Assembly: GCF_013032005.1 (NCBI RefSeq)
Contig: NZ_WQBE01000001.1
Span: 620,001-684,000 of the forward strand
DNA: 64,000 nt
Reading direction: 5' to 3'
From: Ruegeria atlantica
GTDB taxonomy: Bacteria; Pseudomonadota; Alphaproteobacteria; Rhodobacterales; Rhodobacteraceae
Shown: positions 1-12,168 of the stretch, one piece after another
Numbering within the stretch: the stretch's first letter is position 1
Layout: each line of letters opens with the position of its first letter
Translations under genes and position numbers: made by a program
Notes under the pieces: model-generated
Seen by the model: only the letters and a program-made list of their open reading frames with translations
Databases searched by the model: none
What the model was told of the DNA's origin: nothing

Positions 1-70
1 CCAGTTCAGCATATTTGCCATAGGCCTCGTTGTCTGTCACGGTCACGTGGGCAATCCAAAGTGCCGGCAT
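1..70 (-). CDS. DUF1330-family protein, N-terminal fragment
   Basis: The reverse strand reads from an ATG at 70 and leaves the window after 23 residues, beginning MPALWIAHVTVTDNEAYGKY. That opening, a short beta strand with the pattern W-I-A-H-V-x-V-x-D then a Tyr-rich helix, is typical of DUF1330, a small ferredoxin-like-fold family of about 95 residues with no settled function. Its start lies 1 nt past the alaS stop codon, so it is probably co-transcribed with alaS and translationally coupled to it. The rest is outside the window, so the family call rests on the N-terminus only. Confidence 0.6.
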   Translation of the reverse strand, partial: MPALWIAHVTVTDNEAYGKYAEL

Positions 71-71
71 T

Positions 72-2744
72 TTATCCTCCCAAAACTTGTTCTGCGGCTT
101 TGATTGCCGCTTCTGAATTTGACGCATCCCGGCCACCGCCCTGCGCCATGTCCGGGCGTCCGCCGCCACCCTTGCCACCCAGTTCGACCACTGCAGCCCG
201 TACCAAATCAACGGCTGAAACCTTGTCGGTCAGGTCCGATGTTACACCAGCAGCCACGGCAGCCTTGCCACCGGCATCCGCAATCAACAGCACCGCGCCC
301 GAGCCCAGACGGCTTTTGTGTTCGTCAATCAATGCAGGTAGATCCTTGCCGGAAACTCCGCTCAGCGCCTGCGCCAGGAAAGGCACACCGTTCACTTCGC
401 GCGTCTCGGCTCCGCCGCCCTGCCCTGCACCACCGGCCATCGCCAGATCACGGCGCAACTGAGCAACCTCGTTTTGCAAGGCTTTGCGCTCATCCAGCAG
501 AGACTTGACACGGGTGACCACATCATCCGGCTGCGCTTTCAATTCCGAAGCGATCTTACCCAGCCGCTGATCTTGCGCGGACAGATGCCGGAATGCCTCA
601 TCCCCGGTCAGCGCCTCGATCCGGCGCACACCGGCACTGCTGGCACTGTCACCCAGTACAACAAACGTGCCGATATCACCGGTCTGACGCACATGCGTGC
701 CGCCACACAGTTCGATAGACCATGTATCACCGTCATGACCCTTGCCTGTCTGAGCTTTACCCATCGACACAACCCGGACTTCGTCACCGTACTTCTCACC
801 AAACAACGCCTGCGCACCCAGTTCGCGCGCATCGTCGGGCGTCATGATTCGCGTTTCAACGGTCGAGTTCTGGCGAATGAATTCATTCACTTCACGTTCA
901 ATCTTTTGAATCTCATCAGGGCTAAGCGCTTTGGAATGGCTGAAATCGAAACGCAGCCGATCTGATGCATTCAGCGAACCGCGCTGTGCCACGTGATCAC
1001 CCAGCGTTTCACGGAGCGCCTCGTGCAGCAAGTGCGTGGCCGAATGGTTGGCCCGGATCGCTGTTCGACGGGCATGATCAACCTCAAGCTCAACAGCATC
1101 GCCCTTCGACAAAGTACCCTGACTTACCGTGACCCGATGCGCATAAACCTTACCTTCTGCAAACTTGCGCGTGTCTTCGACCTGCCCCACGTCTTGCAGG
1201 TTCTCAAGACGCCGAATTTCCCCGGTGTCACCAACCTGACCACCAGCTTCGCCATAGAATGGCGTCTGGTTCACGACAACCCATCCCGAGCCGCCCTTTT
1301 CAATCTTGTCAACCAAAGCGCCATCAACCACCAGAGCTGCCACCTGCCCTTCGGCTTTTTCGGTGTCGTAACCCAGAAAATCGGTGGCGCCCGCTGCATC
1401 CAGCACATCAAACCAAACAGCCTGATCCGCTGACTCACCGGACCCGGCCCAAGCGGCGCGGGCCTTGGCTTTTTGCTCGGCCATGGCCGCATCGAACCCG
1501 TCCGTATCCACAGTCCGGCCTTTTTCACGCAATGCATCTTGCGTTAAATCCAGTGGGAAACCGTAAGTGTCATACAGCTTGAACGCCGCTTCACCAGACA
1601 ATGCACTGCCTTCAGGCAGGATAGAGATCTCATCATCCAACAGCTTCAGACCGCGATCCAGCGTCTGTTTAAAGCGGGTTTCTTCCAGCAGCAGCGTCTC
1701 TTCGATCAGGGCTTGCGCCTGACCAAGCTCGGTATATTGCGCGCCCATCAGTTGCACCAGCGCGGGCACCAACCGGTGCATGACCGGGTCTTTCGCGCCC
1801 AGCAAATGCGCGTGACGCATGGCGCGGCGCATGATCCGCCGCAGAACGTAGCCTCGCCCGTCATTCGACGGCATCACACCATCTGCGATCAGGAACGACG
1901 TCGAACGCAGGTGATCTGCAATCACCCGGTGATGCACGTTCTGATCACCATAAGGATCAACACCCGTGGCGTCCGCCGACGCCTCAATCAGGGTTTTGAA
2001 CAGGTCCGTGTCATAGTTGTCATGGCTTCCTTGCAGCAGCGCCCCAATCCGCTCCAGCCCCATGCCGGTGTCGATCGACTGCATGTCGAGTTCGACCATC
2101 GAACCGTCTTCGAACTGCTCGTTCTGCATGAAAACGATGTTCCAGATTTCAATGAACCGGTCGCCGTCTTCCTCGGCCGATCCGGGAGGGCCACCCCATA
2201 TGTGATCGCCATGATCATAGAAAATCTCGGTACACGGACCGCACGGGCCGGTGGGGCCCATCTGCCAGAAGTTGTCATTGGTGGCGATACGGATGATCCG
2301 GTCTTCTGGCACACCAACCTTCTTCCAGATTTCAAACGCCTCATCATCGGTGTGATAGACAGTGGTCAGCAGGCGGTTCTTGTCGACACCGAATTCCTTA
2401 GTGATCAACTCCCAGGCAAACGGGATTGCCTCAGGCTTGAAATAATCACCGAACGAGAAATTCCCCAACATTTCAAAGAACGTGTGGTGCCGTGCGGTAT
2501 AGCCCACATTGTCCAGATCGTTGTGCTTGCCGCCCGCGCGCACACATTTCTGAGCGGTGGTCGCACGCTGATAGTCGCGGGTTTCCACACCGGTAAACAG
2601 GTTTTTGAACTGCACCATCCCCGAGTTCACGAACATCAGCGTCGGGTCGTTGCGCGGGACCAGAGGGCTGGACGGCACCACTTCGTGCCCCTGTTTGTCA
2701 AAGTAGTTCAGAAAGGTTGATCGGATATCATTCAGCGTGGGCAT
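72..2744 (-). CDS. alaS: alanyl-tRNA synthetase (AlaRS)
   Basis: The 890-residue protein is full length for a bacterial AlaRS, which charges tRNA-Ala in the cytoplasm. It opens with the class II catalytic core (first ~250 residues, including [17 protein letters not shown]), followed by a tRNA-recognition region. The editing domain that hydrolyses mischarged Ser/Gly-tRNA-Ala carries its Zn ligands in NHSATHLLH and [12 protein letters not shown]-terminal C-Ala domain has the glycine-rich [15 protein letters not shown] segment. I chose the ATG at 2744 ([12 protein letters not shown]) because homologues start there and a purine-rich GAGAG lies just upstream. An in-frame start at 2768 would add eight poorly conserved residues. 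It lies downstream of recA on the same strand but is separated by a probable terminator. Confidence 0.97.
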   Translation of the reverse strand: MPTLNDIRSTFLNYFDKQGHEVVPSSPLVPRNDPTLMFVNSGMVQFKNLFTGVETRDYQRATTAQKCVRAGGKHNDLDNVGYTARHHTFFEMLGNFSFGDYFKPEAIPFAWELITKEFGVDKNRLLTTVYHTDDEAFEIWKKVGVPEDRIIRIATNDNFWQMGPTGPCGPCTEIFYDHGDHIWGGPPGSAEEDGDRFIEIWNIVFMQNEQFEDGSMVELDMQSIDTGMGLERIGALLQGSHDNYDTDLFKTLIEASADATGVDPYGDQNVHHRVIADHLRSTSFLIADGVMPSNDGRGYVLRRIMRRAMRHAHLLGAKDPVMHRLVPALVQLMGAQYTELGQAQALIEETLLLEETRFKQTLDRGLKLLDDEISILPEGSALSGEAAFKLYDTYGFPLDLTQDALREKGRTVDTDGFDAAMAEQKAKARAAWAGSGESADQAVWFDVLDAAGATDFLGYDTEKAEGQVAALVVDGALVDKIEKGGSGWVVVNQTPFYGEAGGQVGDTGEIRRLENLQDVGQVEDTRKFAEGKVYAHRVTVSQGTLSKGDAVELEVDHARRTAIRANHSATHLLHEALRETLGDHVAQRGSLNASDRLRFDFSHSKALSPDEIQKIEREVNEFIRQNSTVETRIMTPDDARELGAQALFGEKYGDEVRVVSMGKAQTGKGHDGDTWSIELCGGTHVRQTGDIGTFVVLGDSASSAGVRRIEALTGDEAFRHLSAQDQRLGKIASELKAQPDDVVTRVKSLLDERKALQNEVAQLRRDLAMAGGAGQGGGAETREVNGVPFLAQALSGVSGKDLPALIDEHKSRLGSGAVLLIADAGGKAAVAAGVTSDLTDKVSAVDLVRAAVVELGGKGGGGRPDMAQGGGRDASNSEAAIKAAEQVLGG

Positions 2745-2830
2745 AAGGCTCTCTCGGCGCGCAATCATATTGTGTCAAAACGGGTTTATCCCTGTCCCTG
2801 CGGATAGTCCACAGCGTTGGACTCGCAGAA

Positions 2831-2866
2831 CGAAACAAGGCGACCCCGATGGACCGCCTTGTTTCG
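2831..2866 (-). terminator. probable recA transcription terminator
   Basis: A perfect 12-bp inverted repeat, CGAAACAAGGCG at 2831-2842 and CGCCTTGTTTCG at 2855-2866, encloses a 12-nt loop about 60 nt past the recA stop. On the minus strand the 3' arm ends in a T-rich stretch but has no long U-run. The plus strand has TTTT just after the repeat. The position between recA and alaS supports a terminator role, possibly leaky. Confidence 0.6.
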
Positions 2867-2924
2867 GATTTTCTGAGCACTGGCTGTGTGACGCGGAATT
2901 TTTTCCGTTCCCGTCAGCGAGCGT

Positions 2925-3992
2925 TTATGCCTCGAGGATATCATCATCCTCAGTCGCGCCGGGCGGCATTTCGAAATCCAGACCGTGTGCTGCGCGAATC
3001 TTGTCTTCAATCTCAAGCGCGGCGCGGCTGTTGTCGCGCAGGTATTGCTTGGCATTCTCTCGCCCCTGCCCGATCCGTTCGTCGCCATAGCTGAACCACG
3101 AGCCCGACTTTTCGACCACGCCGGCCTTGACGCCCAGATCCAGCAGTTCGCCCATCTTGCTGATGCCTTCGCCATACATGATGTCGAATTCCACCTGCTT
3201 GAAGGGCGGCGCCACCTTGTTCTTGACCACTTTGACGCGGGTCTGGTTGCCCACAACCTCATCGCGATCCTTGATTGCACCGATGCGGCGGATATCCAGG
3301 CGGACCGAGCTGTAGAATTTCAGCGCGTTACCACCGGTCGTGGTTTCCGGGCTACCGAACATCACACCGATTTTCATCCGAATCTGGTTGATGAAGATGA
3401 CCATACAATTCGAGCGGCTGATTGAACCGGTCAGTTTACGCATCGCCTGGCTCATCAAACGGGCTTGAACGCCGACATTGCTGTCACCCATGTCGCCTTC
3501 CAACTCGGATTTCGGCGTCAAAGCCGCAACAGAGTCGACGACAACCATGTTCACCGCACCCGAGCGCACCAACGTATCGGTAATCTCTAGCGCCTGTTCG
3601 CCGGTGTCGGGCTGTGAGATCAGCAACTCGTCCAGATCGACGCCCAGCTTGCGCGCATATTGCGGGTCCAGCGCATGTTCCGCGTCAACAAAAGCGCAAA
3701 CACCACCACGCTTTTGCTGTTCGGCAATGCAGTGCAACGTCAGCGTCGTCTTACCAGAGCTTTCTGGCCCGTAAATTTCAACGATCCGACCCATCGGTAG
3801 GCCGCCAATCCCCAGAGCAATATCCAGACCCAGAGAGCCGGTCGAGCTGGCCTCGATGTCCTGCTTGGAATCCTCGCCCAGCTTCATGATCGAGCCCTTG
3901 CCGAACTGGCGTTCGATCTGGGCCAGCGCGCTGTCGAGCGCCTTTTGCTTGTCTGCGTTTTTCTTGTCGCTCATCGTCAGAAGATCCGCCAT
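2925..3992 (-). CDS. recA: recombinase RecA
   Basis: RecA forms ATP-dependent filaments on single-stranded DNA for homologous recombination and triggers LexA self-cleavage in the SOS response. The 355-residue protein is normal length. It has the Walker A loop GPESSGKTT (residues ~75-83), the Walker B region [20 protein letters not shown], loop regions with the conserved [12 protein letters not shown], and an acidic C-terminus ([10 protein letters not shown]). The ATG at 3992 ([11 protein letters not shown]) follows a GGGAAGG ribosome-binding site. A longer reading from 4091 would translate straight through the promoter and SOS box, so I rejected it. A second in-frame ATG lies at 3974. The gene is monocistronic by its promoter and downstream hairpin. 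Confidence 0.98.
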   Translation of the reverse strand: MADLLTMSDKKNADKQKALDSALAQIERQFGKGSIMKLGEDSKQDIEASSTGSLGLDIALGIGGLPMGRIVEIYGPESSGKTTLTLHCIAEQQKRGGVCAFVDAEHALDPQYARKLGVDLDELLISQPDTGEQALEITDTLVRSGAVNMVVVDSVAALTPKSELEGDMGDSNVGVQARLMSQAMRKLTGSISRSNCMVIFINQIRMKIGVMFGSPETTTGGNALKFYSSVRLDIRRIGAIKDRDEVVGNQTRVKVVKNKVAPPFKQVEFDIMYGEGISKMGELLDLGVKAGVVEKSGSWFSYGDERIGQGRENAKQYLRDNSRAALEIEDKIRAAHGLDFEMPPGATEDDDILEA

Positions 3993-4047
3993 TGTCCTGT
4001 CGCCTTCCCTTTTGTCACACCCTTGAACGGGCGGCAATCGCTGCTTT

Positions 4048-4062
4048 GTTCGCCTCTTGTTC
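4048..4062 (-). promoter_or_regulatory. LexA SOS box of recA
   Basis: GTTC at 4048-4051 and GTTC at 4059-4062 are separated by exactly 7 nt, the direct-repeat SOS box GTTC-N7-GTTC known for alphaproteobacterial LexA. It starts 56 nt upstream of the recA ATG and lies immediately downstream of the predicted -10, overlapping the likely transcription start. A LexA dimer here would block recA transcription. The match is exact. Confidence 0.85.
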
Positions 4063-4091
4063 CTTATGAGACCAAAAAGAGAACATTTCAA
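4063..4091 (-). promoter_or_regulatory. recA sigma-70 promoter
   Basis: On the minus strand, TTGAAA (plus coordinates 4086-4091) and CATAAG (4063-4068) are spaced by 17 nt. They fit -35 and -10 elements directly upstream of the SOS box. The -10 matches the consensus at four of six positions. The spacing and position relative to the LexA site make this the best recA promoter candidate. Confidence 0.6.
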
Positions 4092-4184
4092 CTAAAACTT
4101 ACAATACTTACTGTTGGGCAATTGTGTTAAAGAGTCGTTTACGCCAATCTGCACCCGTAACAGAGATCGGCAAAAGGCAAATAA

Positions 4185-4778
4185 ATGCTTGTTTTCTATA
4201 AGGAACGCCTTGCGTTTCTGGCTGTTCCAAAGACCGGCAGCACGGCCTATCACTCAGCCCTGCGCGAGCGCGCCGATTTTGTCGTAACGGGTCCACCGGA
4301 TCTGAAACACGCTCCTGTGCGGCGCTATGACCGCTTTTTTCAGAACATTTTTCGGAAAATGTACGACACCGAAATGGAGATCATGGCCGTCGTACGCGAA
4401 CCGATCGACTGGCTGGGCAGTTGGTACCGTTTCCGCAGCCGCGATGACCGGGTCGGGCATCCGCATTCAACTCGTGACATATCCTTTGACGATTTTGTGC
4501 AGGCCTATATGAAATCTCCGCGCCCCGATTTCGCGGATGTGGGCAGCCAAAGTCAGTTTTTCCGCACCCGAAGCAACGGTTTTGGTGCAAGCCATGTCTT
4601 CAAATACGAAAATCAGGATAAGATTTTGAACTTCCTTCAGGATCGTCTGAACATGCAGATTAACCTGCAGCAGGAAAATGTCTCACCCCGACGTGAGCTT
4701 GCCCTGTCACTTGAAACCGAGCGAAAGTTTCGAAAACGCCACGACGCCGAGTTCATATGCCACGACGCTGCACTTTGA
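4185..4778 (+). CDS. sulfotransferase-family protein
   Basis: The 197-residue protein has the 5'-phosphosulfate loop of PAPS-dependent sulfotransferases near its start (residues 12-26, core VPKTGSTAYHSAL). A second PAPS-binding-like segment follows at REPIDWLGSWYRFRSR, with Arg and Ser residues placed as in the 3'-phosphate site. It probably transfers a sulfuryl group from PAPS, but the acceptor cannot be told from sequence. It is shorter than typical sulfotransferases (250-300 residues) yet looks intact. The ATG at 4185 follows AAAAGG. It is transcribed divergently from recA and ends 5 nt from the convergent cckA stop. Homologues in this group are sometimes mislabelled gamma-glutamyl kinase. 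Confidence 0.75.
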   Translation: MLVFYKERLAFLAVPKTGSTAYHSALRERADFVVTGPPDLKHAPVRRYDRFFQNIFRKMYDTEMEIMAVVREPIDWLGSWYRFRSRDDRVGHPHSTRDISFDDFVQAYMKSPRPDFADVGSQSQFFRTRSNGFGASHVFKYENQDKILNFLQDRLNMQINLQQENVSPRRELALSLETERKFRKRHDAEFICHDAAL

Positions 4779-4783
4779 TTTGG

Positions 4784-7075
4784 TCAGTTAATCTGTTGAA
4801 ATACCGCTTCGGTCAGCTCATTCAATGAGAATGGTTTCGGCAAGAAGGCCGAATGCGCGATTTCCGGCCCGGAATCACCAAAGGCCCCTTCGGTATAGCC
4901 AGACATGAAGATCACCCGTACATCCGGACGCGTTTTCATCGCCTGACGCACCCAGGTTGGCCCATCCATCCCGGGCATGACCACATCGGTGACAAAAACA
5001 TCGACATTCAACGCCCCGTCCTCAAGCAAGCGCAGTGCCTCTTCTGCCGACCCGGCCTCAAGAACGGTATAGCCCTTCAACCTTAATGCGCGTGTTGCAA
5101 AGGCACGCACCGGGGCCTCGTCTTCAACCAACAGCACAACACCCTCGCCCTGCCGAGCGCTTTGCATTTCGACCGCGGGCAACGCCTCTTGCTGAACTTC
5201 CTGAGGCGCCGCGGACACCGGAAGGTAGACAATGAATTCAGTTCCATGTCCCGGAAGGCTGTCGACAAAAATGAACCCGCCCGTTTGCTTGACGATTCCA
5301 TAGACAGTGGACAAGCCCAACCCCGTACCTTCGCCAGTGCGCTTGGTCGTATAGAACGGCTCAAATACCTTTTGCAGCTTGTCTGCCGGGATACCAGTGC
5401 CGCTGTCGATTACCTTGACGGTCACGTATTCCCCCGGCTGAACCGTGGCACGGTCGCGTGTGAAGGGTTGGCTCAGCAAGACCACCTCGGTCTCAATCCG
5501 AATCTCGCCGCCATCCGGCATGGCGTCGCGCGCGTTCACAACTAGGTTCATCAGCACCTGCTCTAGCTGTCTTTTGTCCGCCCGGACGGGTTTCAGAACC
5601 GGATCATGGCTGAGTATCAGGCGCACTTTTTCGCCCACCAACCGGTTCAGCAGGTGGATCAGATCCGAGATCGTATCGCGCAGGTCCAGCACCTCGGGCT
5701 GCAAGGTTTGTTTGCGCGAAAACGCCAGCAGCTGACTGACCAGAGCCGCAGCCCTGTTGGCATTTTGGTTGATCTGAACCAGATCGCCGTAGTTCGGGTC
5801 ATTTTGGTCGTGCCGCAAAAGCAGCAGGTCGCAATGCCCGGAAATGGCTGTCAGCAAATTGTTGAAATCATGGGCAACGCCACCGGCCAACTGGCCCACC
5901 GCCTGCATTTTCTGACCCTGCACGAACTGTGCCTCAAGCGTTTTGAGTTCAGTAGCGTCATTCAACACCGCAATCAGGCAGACCTGCCCGTTGTTCACCA
6001 CACGGTTTAAGGTGACCTGAACAAAAATCTCTTTGTCCTGGCGGGTCAGACGCAGAAACTCGGACCGCATCGTGGGTTCTTGTGCGGCGGTCCGCCCCAA
6101 CCAATCCAAGATTGGATGCCCCAGCCCTTGCATGATCTGATCGACATTGGTTTCGTCGGGCTCGATATCGCCGATCAACTTTACCGCCAGCCGGTTCGCC
6201 TCGAGAATACGACCATCGGGGGCAAGGCGCATGATCGGCACTGGCAAATCGGCAAAGGATGTACCACTGCTGGCTTGCCGGTCCTGCGCCACAGGCAACA
6301 CAAGCAGGTTTCGCACAGTGCCGGACCAGCCGAGTTCGCATACAATGGCTGAAACCGCACCCCTTGTTGTCTGAACCTGTACAATTTCACCCTGCGTAAG
6401 AGAATCGCTCGTGAGCACTTCGTTCAGCGCGTCCGGCCTCTGCCCCAGCATATGCGCCGCTGCGTCATTCACCCGCAGCAAAGTACCGTTGCGCCCCTCG
6501 GTCAGGACCGGGATGTTGACCTCGTCCCACTGTCCTGGCGTATCCAGATGAAAACGCCAGCAAAACCGACCCTGACCAACGTTGAACACTGAAACCGGGA
6601 TCGTTGACCCAACGGTCACAATGTCTTCGCGGGCTTTGCCATAAATTTCAGCCGATGACTGCAGTCGAAGCAAAATAGCCGGAGGGTTCGCGAACAGGGA
6701 TTTCAGGCACTGCTCTAACCGACTGCCTGCAAAGGCCTGAAACTGCGCGCGTGCCTCGGGGTTGGCGGCCAGAATTTCGCCTTGGGCGTTCGCAATCACG
6801 CAGGGAAACAGATCTTGCTCTGCGAAAACGGCCATGGTTTTCACCGCATGCTGCGCCAAATAGTCCGTGATCTTCCCCCGAAGAACCACCAGAAACGAAG
6901 CGGCCAGAAGGGATACGCCCGCAACCATGAAGCCTGTATGCCAAACGTCGGGCAACAGCCCTAAAACCGGCGTCAGGCTTAGAAGCGCACCGATGACAAC
7001 CAAAGAGGCAAGTCGCAGGCCGGATGGGGTTTTGTGGTCAGACGGATCGGCGAATACTTCCGTAGTGTCAGTCAT
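4784..7075 (-). CDS. cckA: hybrid histidine kinase CckA
   Basis: This 763-residue hybrid kinase has two N-terminal membrane segments (about residues 20-65) and PAS-type sensor regions (about 80-380). The HisKA domain has the CckA-type phosphoacceptor [14 protein letters not shown] (His ~402), followed by a HATPase_c domain with [16 protein letters not shown] and [15 protein letters not shown]-terminal receiver carries its phospho-Asp in [12 protein letters not shown] (~697). The order matches CckA, which feeds the ChpT-CtrA phosphorelay; in Rhodobacterales that relay controls motility and gene-transfer-agent expression. I use the ATG at 7075; a TTG two codons earlier is possible. It lies downstream of guaB and an rsmB-like gene on the same strand. 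chpT and ctrA are not in the window. Confidence 0.88.
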   Translation of the reverse strand: MTDTTEVFADPSDHKTPSGLRLASLVVIGALLSLTPVLGLLPDVWHTGFMVAGVSLLAASFLVVLRGKITDYLAQHAVKTMAVFAEQDLFPCVIANAQGEILAANPEARAQFQAFAGSRLEQCLKSLFANPPAILLRLQSSAEIYGKAREDIVTVGSTIPVSVFNVGQGRFCWRFHLDTPGQWDEVNIPVLTEGRNGTLLRVNDAAAHMLGQRPDALNEVLTSDSLTQGEIVQVQTTRGAVSAIVCELGWSGTVRNLLVLPVAQDRQASSGTSFADLPVPIMRLAPDGRILEANRLAVKLIGDIEPDETNVDQIMQGLGHPILDWLGRTAAQEPTMRSEFLRLTRQDKEIFVQVTLNRVVNNGQVCLIAVLNDATELKTLEAQFVQGQKMQAVGQLAGGVAHDFNNLLTAISGHCDLLLLRHDQNDPNYGDLVQINQNANRAAALVSQLLAFSRKQTLQPEVLDLRDTISDLIHLLNRLVGEKVRLILSHDPVLKPVRADKRQLEQVLMNLVVNARDAMPDGGEIRIETEVVLLSQPFTRDRATVQPGEYVTVKVIDSGTGIPADKLQKVFEPFYTTKRTGEGTGLGLSTVYGIVKQTGGFIFVDSLPGHGTEFIVYLPVSAAPQEVQQEALPAVEMQSARQGEGVVLLVEDEAPVRAFATRALRLKGYTVLEAGSAEEALRLLEDGALNVDVFVTDVVMPGMDGPTWVRQAMKTRPDVRVIFMSGYTEGAFGDSGPEIAHSAFLPKPFSLNELTEAVFQQIN

Positions 7076-7179
7076 AAACAACTCAAGTCGATGGGCTTTG
7101 GCGTAGTCAGCCCAAATAAGGTTAATGTCCGATTAAGCGAAACCGGATACTCTCCCTAAAGTTGCTATGCTCTGACGCA

Positions 7180-8337
7180 CTATCGCGTCAAGTGTGCCGT
7201 GAAGAAACCATCAGCTCCGTGCGAAACAAGCCACGTTTTGCGAAATGCCTCGGACCACTCTGGATTGGCGCGCAGAAAGGAGGCGACGACAGCTCCGTTT
7301 TCATCCTCCAACATAGAACACGTCGCATAGGCCAAGACACCGCCCGGCGCGACCATTGTCGATAGCTTATCCAGAATGGTCGATTGAATTCCGGTAAGCT
7401 CCTGCAAGCGACTTTCGGTTAGCGCCCACTTGCCCGCAGGCGCACGTCGCCACGACCCGCTGCCCGAACATGGCGCATCCGCGAGAATGACATCAAACGG
7501 CTTTTGCTGTTCGAGTTGGTCCGTGGACACGATCTGAATCCGCACCCCTGCACGTTCCGCGCGCGCTGGCAGGTCGCGCATCCGGCCTGCGTTTACATCA
7601 TGGGCAAACACCTCGACCCCCTGATGCGCCGCCAGGGCCAACGACTTACCACCCCCACCTGCGCAATAGTCCAGAACCCGCATCCCCGGGCGCAGATTCA
7701 AAGCGGCCACAACGGCCTGACTGGCGGCATCCTGAAGTTCGACCAACCCCATTGCATAGGTCCGGCTTTGGGCGATCTTGCGCGCGCCTTGGGTCACTTC
7801 CAAGGCTGTTTCGCAAGTTGGATGCGGGGCGGCTGTTATGTCTTCAGCCGCTAGCGATTTGCTTGCGAAAGCTACATCCGTTTTGACCAGATTAACCCGC
7901 AGATGCACCGGCGCGCGGTGTTGCAGCGCCCGCGCGACGGCAACTGCTTGATCTCCCAGTGAGGACTGAAATCTGGGCCAGAGCCATTCGGGAATGTCCA
8001 AAGACTCGGCATCCGAACGAAAATCACGCCCGACCTCACACTCAGATAAAACCGCGGGCGCGTGACGGGCGCCTGTGAACAAATCCTCCGGCCGTTCGCC
8101 AGAGGCGCGAAGCGCACCGATCATCAAACATCGGCCAGTGTCAGCACCACCCAGCGCCGCATAGGACCGCTGACACCGCAATGCATCAAACACATGATCA
8201 CGAACCGCAGCACGATCCTTGGACCCGGCAAACCGGCTGCGTCGCGCCCAGTTCGTCAGAGACTTCTCGACGGGCATACCCGACAGAATCTGGTCAAGGA
8301 TTTCAATCGAAGCCTGAATACGAGCGGCCGGGGTCAT
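7180..8337 (-). CDS. RsmB/NOP-family RNA (cytosine-5) methyltransferase
   Basis: The 385-residue protein has an N-terminal NusB-like helical region (about 1-130) and a C-terminal Rossmann methyltransferase domain. The SAM-binding motif is VLDYCAGGGGKSLALAA. The two cysteines of the RNA m5C chemistry are visible in DAPCSGSGSWRR and YATCSMLEDENG. These features place it in the RsmB/NOP2 family, which methylates cytosine C5 in rRNA or tRNA. The exact target, 16S C967 as for RsmB or another site, cannot be fixed by eye. It sits 95 nt downstream of guaB and 104 nt upstream of cckA on the same strand, with a hairpin separating it from guaB. Confidence 0.88.
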   Translation of the reverse strand: MTPAARIQASIEILDQILSGMPVEKSLTNWARRSRFAGSKDRAAVRDHVFDALRCQRSYAALGGADTGRCLMIGALRASGERPEDLFTGARHAPAVLSECEVGRDFRSDAESLDIPEWLWPRFQSSLGDQAVAVARALQHRAPVHLRVNLVKTDVAFASKSLAAEDITAAPHPTCETALEVTQGARKIAQSRTYAMGLVELQDAASQAVVAALNLRPGMRVLDYCAGGGGKSLALAAHQGVEVFAHDVNAGRMRDLPARAERAGVRIQIVSTDQLEQQKPFDVILADAPCSGSGSWRRAPAGKWALTESRLQELTGIQSTILDKLSTMVAPGGVLAYATCSMLEDENGAVVASFLRANPEWSEAFRKTWLVSHGADGFFTAHLTR

Positions 8338-8391
8338 GGTGTATTCCGATGCTGTTGTCTTGGCGCGTAAAGATGCGCTGAAAACGCAAAA

Positions 8392-8413
8392 CGGCGCCCT
8401 GATCCGGACGCCG
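8392..8413 (-). terminator. intrinsic terminator after guaB
   Basis: On the minus strand an 8-bp stem (plus arms 8392-8399 and 8406-8413, one G-U pair) with a 6-nt loop is followed by TTTTGCGTTTT. It lies between the guaB stop (8433) and the start of the rsmB-like gene (8337), so guaB may be terminated or attenuated here. Confidence 0.65.
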
Positions 8414-8432
8414 CATTACGCATTGGATGCAA

Positions 8433-9884
<1,452 letters not shown>

Positions 9885-10098
9885 CTAACCTCATGCAAAA
9901 GCCCGTTTGGCGGTGACCCTATTACATGGATTCATCCCAAGGAAAAGCCCCTGACCTAAACTAGTTTCCCCCCGCAAGCCGCTACCGCAGTAAAAAACGA
10001 CGTTCATTATCCAAAACGTGCCGCGGAATGCCCTTTCCCTTTGCGCACAAACCCATATCTTGCCGGCAAACGCGCGAATACAAAAAGGCAGGCCAGAT

Positions 10099-12144
10099 AT
10101 GACCACCGATCCCCTTGTTGTCTTTACCCCCTCGGGCAAACGCGGGCATTTCCCCGTCGGCACCCCGGTTCTGACCGCTGCCCGGCAGTTGGGCGTCGAC
10201 CTGGATTCGGTCTGTGGCGGGCGCGGGATCTGTTCGAAATGCCAGATCACGCCCAGCTATGGAGAGTTTCCCAAGCACGGCGTGACTGTATCCGACGACG
10301 CGCTGAGCGAATGGAACGCGGTCGAACAGCGTTACGACGACAAGCGCGGGTTGAAAACCGGTCGCCGTCTGGGCTGTCAGGCGACGGTTCAGGGCGACAT
10401 CGTGATCGACGTACCACCTGAAAGCCAGGTACACCGGCAGGTCGTCCGCAAGGCTGCCACCGCGCGCGCCATCACCATGGACCCGGCAACCCGGCTGTAT
10501 TTTGTGGTGGTGGAAGAGCCCGATATGCACTCACCCACCGGCGATCTGGAGCGGCTGGAGCGTGCCTTGCGCGAACAGTGGCACATCGATGCCGTCACAG
10601 CCGATCTGTCGCTGATGTCCAAGCTGCAGCCGGTTCTGCGCAAAGGTAAATGGGAAGTTACCGTTGCTGTTCACAAAGGGCACAAGGATTCGGTCGCGAA
10701 GGTCGTTGAAATCTGGCCCGGCCTCCATGAAAGCGGGTTGTATGGGCTGGCTATTGACCTTGGCTCAACCACCATTGCCGCCCACCTGACCGATCTGGAA
10801 ACAGGTGAGGTTAAGGCATCATCGGGCCTGATGAATCCACAGATCCGCTTTGGCGAAGATCTGATGAGCCGCGTGTCATATTCGATGATGAACCCCGGCG
10901 GCGATCAGGAAATGACAAAAGCCGTGCGCGAGGCGATCAATGACCTGTCCACCTCGATTGCGGATGAAGCTGGGATTGATGCCGACCTGATCGTCGAAAC
11001 CGTATTCGTCTGCAACCCGGTCATGCACCATCTACTGCTGGGGCTGGACCCGGTTGAACTTGGTCAGGCGCCGTTTGCTCTGGCCACGTCGGAAAGCATG
11101 TCTCTGCCCGCGCGTGAGATGGACCTGACGAAAATGAACCCACGCGCGCAGGTCTATATCCTGCCCTGCATCGCGGGTCATGTCGGCGCCGACTGTGCCG
11201 CCGTTGCCCTGTCCGAGGAGCCCGGAAAATCCGAAGACCTCGTTCTGATCGTCGATGTCGGCACCAACGCCGAAATTCTGCTGGGCAACACCAGCCGCGT
11301 TCTGGCTTGTTCCTCGCCCACAGGTCCTGCATTCGAAGGCGCACAGATCAGTTCCGGCCAAAGGGCCGCCCCCGGAGCCATTGAAAGGATCGAGATCGAC
11401 CCCGTTACCAAGGAACCCCGCTTCCGCATTATTGGTTCCGAGAAATGGTCTGACGAAGATGGCTTCGATCAGGACGTTGCCACCACCGGTATCACCGGCA
11501 TCTGTGGTTCGGGCATCATCGAGGCGGTCGCTGAAATGCGCATCGCCGGGTTGCTGGATGAAAGCGGTCTAATTGGGTCGGCCGAACAAACTGGCACCAC
11601 GCGCTGCGTGCCTGAAGGCCGCACCCATGCCTACCTGATCCATGACGCCAGCGCCGAGGGCGGCCCGCGCATAACCGTGACCCAAGGCGACATCCGTGCC
11701 ATCCAGCTGGCCAAATCCGCGCTTTATGCCGGTGCGCGCCTTCTGATGGATGTCATGGAGGTCGATAAAGTGGATCGCGTGGTACTGGCCGGAGCTTTCG
11801 GTGCGCATATTTCGACCAAACACGCGATGGTTCTGGGCATGATCCCCGACGCGCCGCTGGACAAGGTCTCAAGCGCGGGCAATGCGGCGGGCACCGGTGC
11901 GCGGATTGCGCTGTGTAACATCACCGCCCGGTCGGAAATCGAGCGCGTCGTGCGCGAGATCACCAAGGTTGAAACCGCAATTGAACCCAAGTTCCAGGAT
12001 CATTTCGTCGCCGCAAACGCTATCCCGCACAAAACCGATCCGTTCCCGGAGCTGTCGCAGGTGGTCACCCTGCCCTCACCTACCTTCAACTCGGCCGGAG
12101 GGGCCGATGAAAAGTCTGGTCGCCGACGCCGACGCCGGTCATAG
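10099..12144 (+). CDS. corrinoid activation/regeneration protein (RACo-type, ASKHA ATPase)
   Basis: The 681-residue protein starts with a [2Fe-2S] ferredoxin domain with Cys39, Cys45, Cys48 (CGGRGICSKC) and Cys93 (LGCQA). A linker follows, then an ASKHA-fold ATPase beginning near residue 215 (GLAIDLGSTTIAAHLTDL) with further nucleotide-binding motifs (LIVDVGTNAEILLG, TGICGSGIIEAVAEM, LAGAFGAHIS). Proteins of this kind reductively reactivate corrinoid proteins whose cobalt has been oxidised to Co(II), at ATP cost. An aerobe would need this for corrinoid methyl transfer. The start at ATG 10099 is preceded by AGGCAGG. Unusually, the C-terminus ends in six consecutive arginines and a serine. The next gene starts 24 nt downstream. 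The corrinoid carrier is not nearby. Confidence 0.88.
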   Translation: MTTDPLVVFTPSGKRGHFPVGTPVLTAARQLGVDLDSVCGGRGICSKCQITPSYGEFPKHGVTVSDDALSEWNAVEQRYDDKRGLKTGRRLGCQATVQGDIVIDVPPESQVHRQVVRKAATARAITMDPATRLYFVVVEEPDMHSPTGDLERLERALREQWHIDAVTADLSLMSKLQPVLRKGKWEVTVAVHKGHKDSVAKVVEIWPGLHESGLYGLAIDLGSTTIAAHLTDLETGEVKASSGLMNPQIRFGEDLMSRVSYSMMNPGGDQEMTKAVREAINDLSTSIADEAGIDADLIVETVFVCNPVMHHLLLGLDPVELGQAPFALATSESMSLPAREMDLTKMNPRAQVYILPCIAGHVGADCAAVALSEEPGKSEDLVLIVDVGTNAEILLGNTSRVLACSSPTGPAFEGAQISSGQRAAPGAIERIEIDPVTKEPRFRIIGSEKWSDEDGFDQDVATTGITGICGSGIIEAVAEMRIAGLLDESGLIGSAEQTGTTRCVPEGRTHAYLIHDASAEGGPRITVTQGDIRAIQLAKSALYAGARLLMDVMEVDKVDRVVLAGAFGAHISTKHAMVLGMIPDAPLDKVSSAGNAAGTGARIALCNITARSEIERVVREITKVETAIEPKFQDHFVAANAIPHKTDPFPELSQVVTLPSPTFNSAGGADEKSGRRRRRRS

Positions 12145-12168
12145 TCGCGTCACCTGAGAGAGGCGATC

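Noticed and set aside
1713..2720. 335-codon plus-strand ORF
   Set aside because: Antisense shadow of alaS; no recognisable motifs and repetitive His/Arg/Gln content from GC-biased codon mirror.
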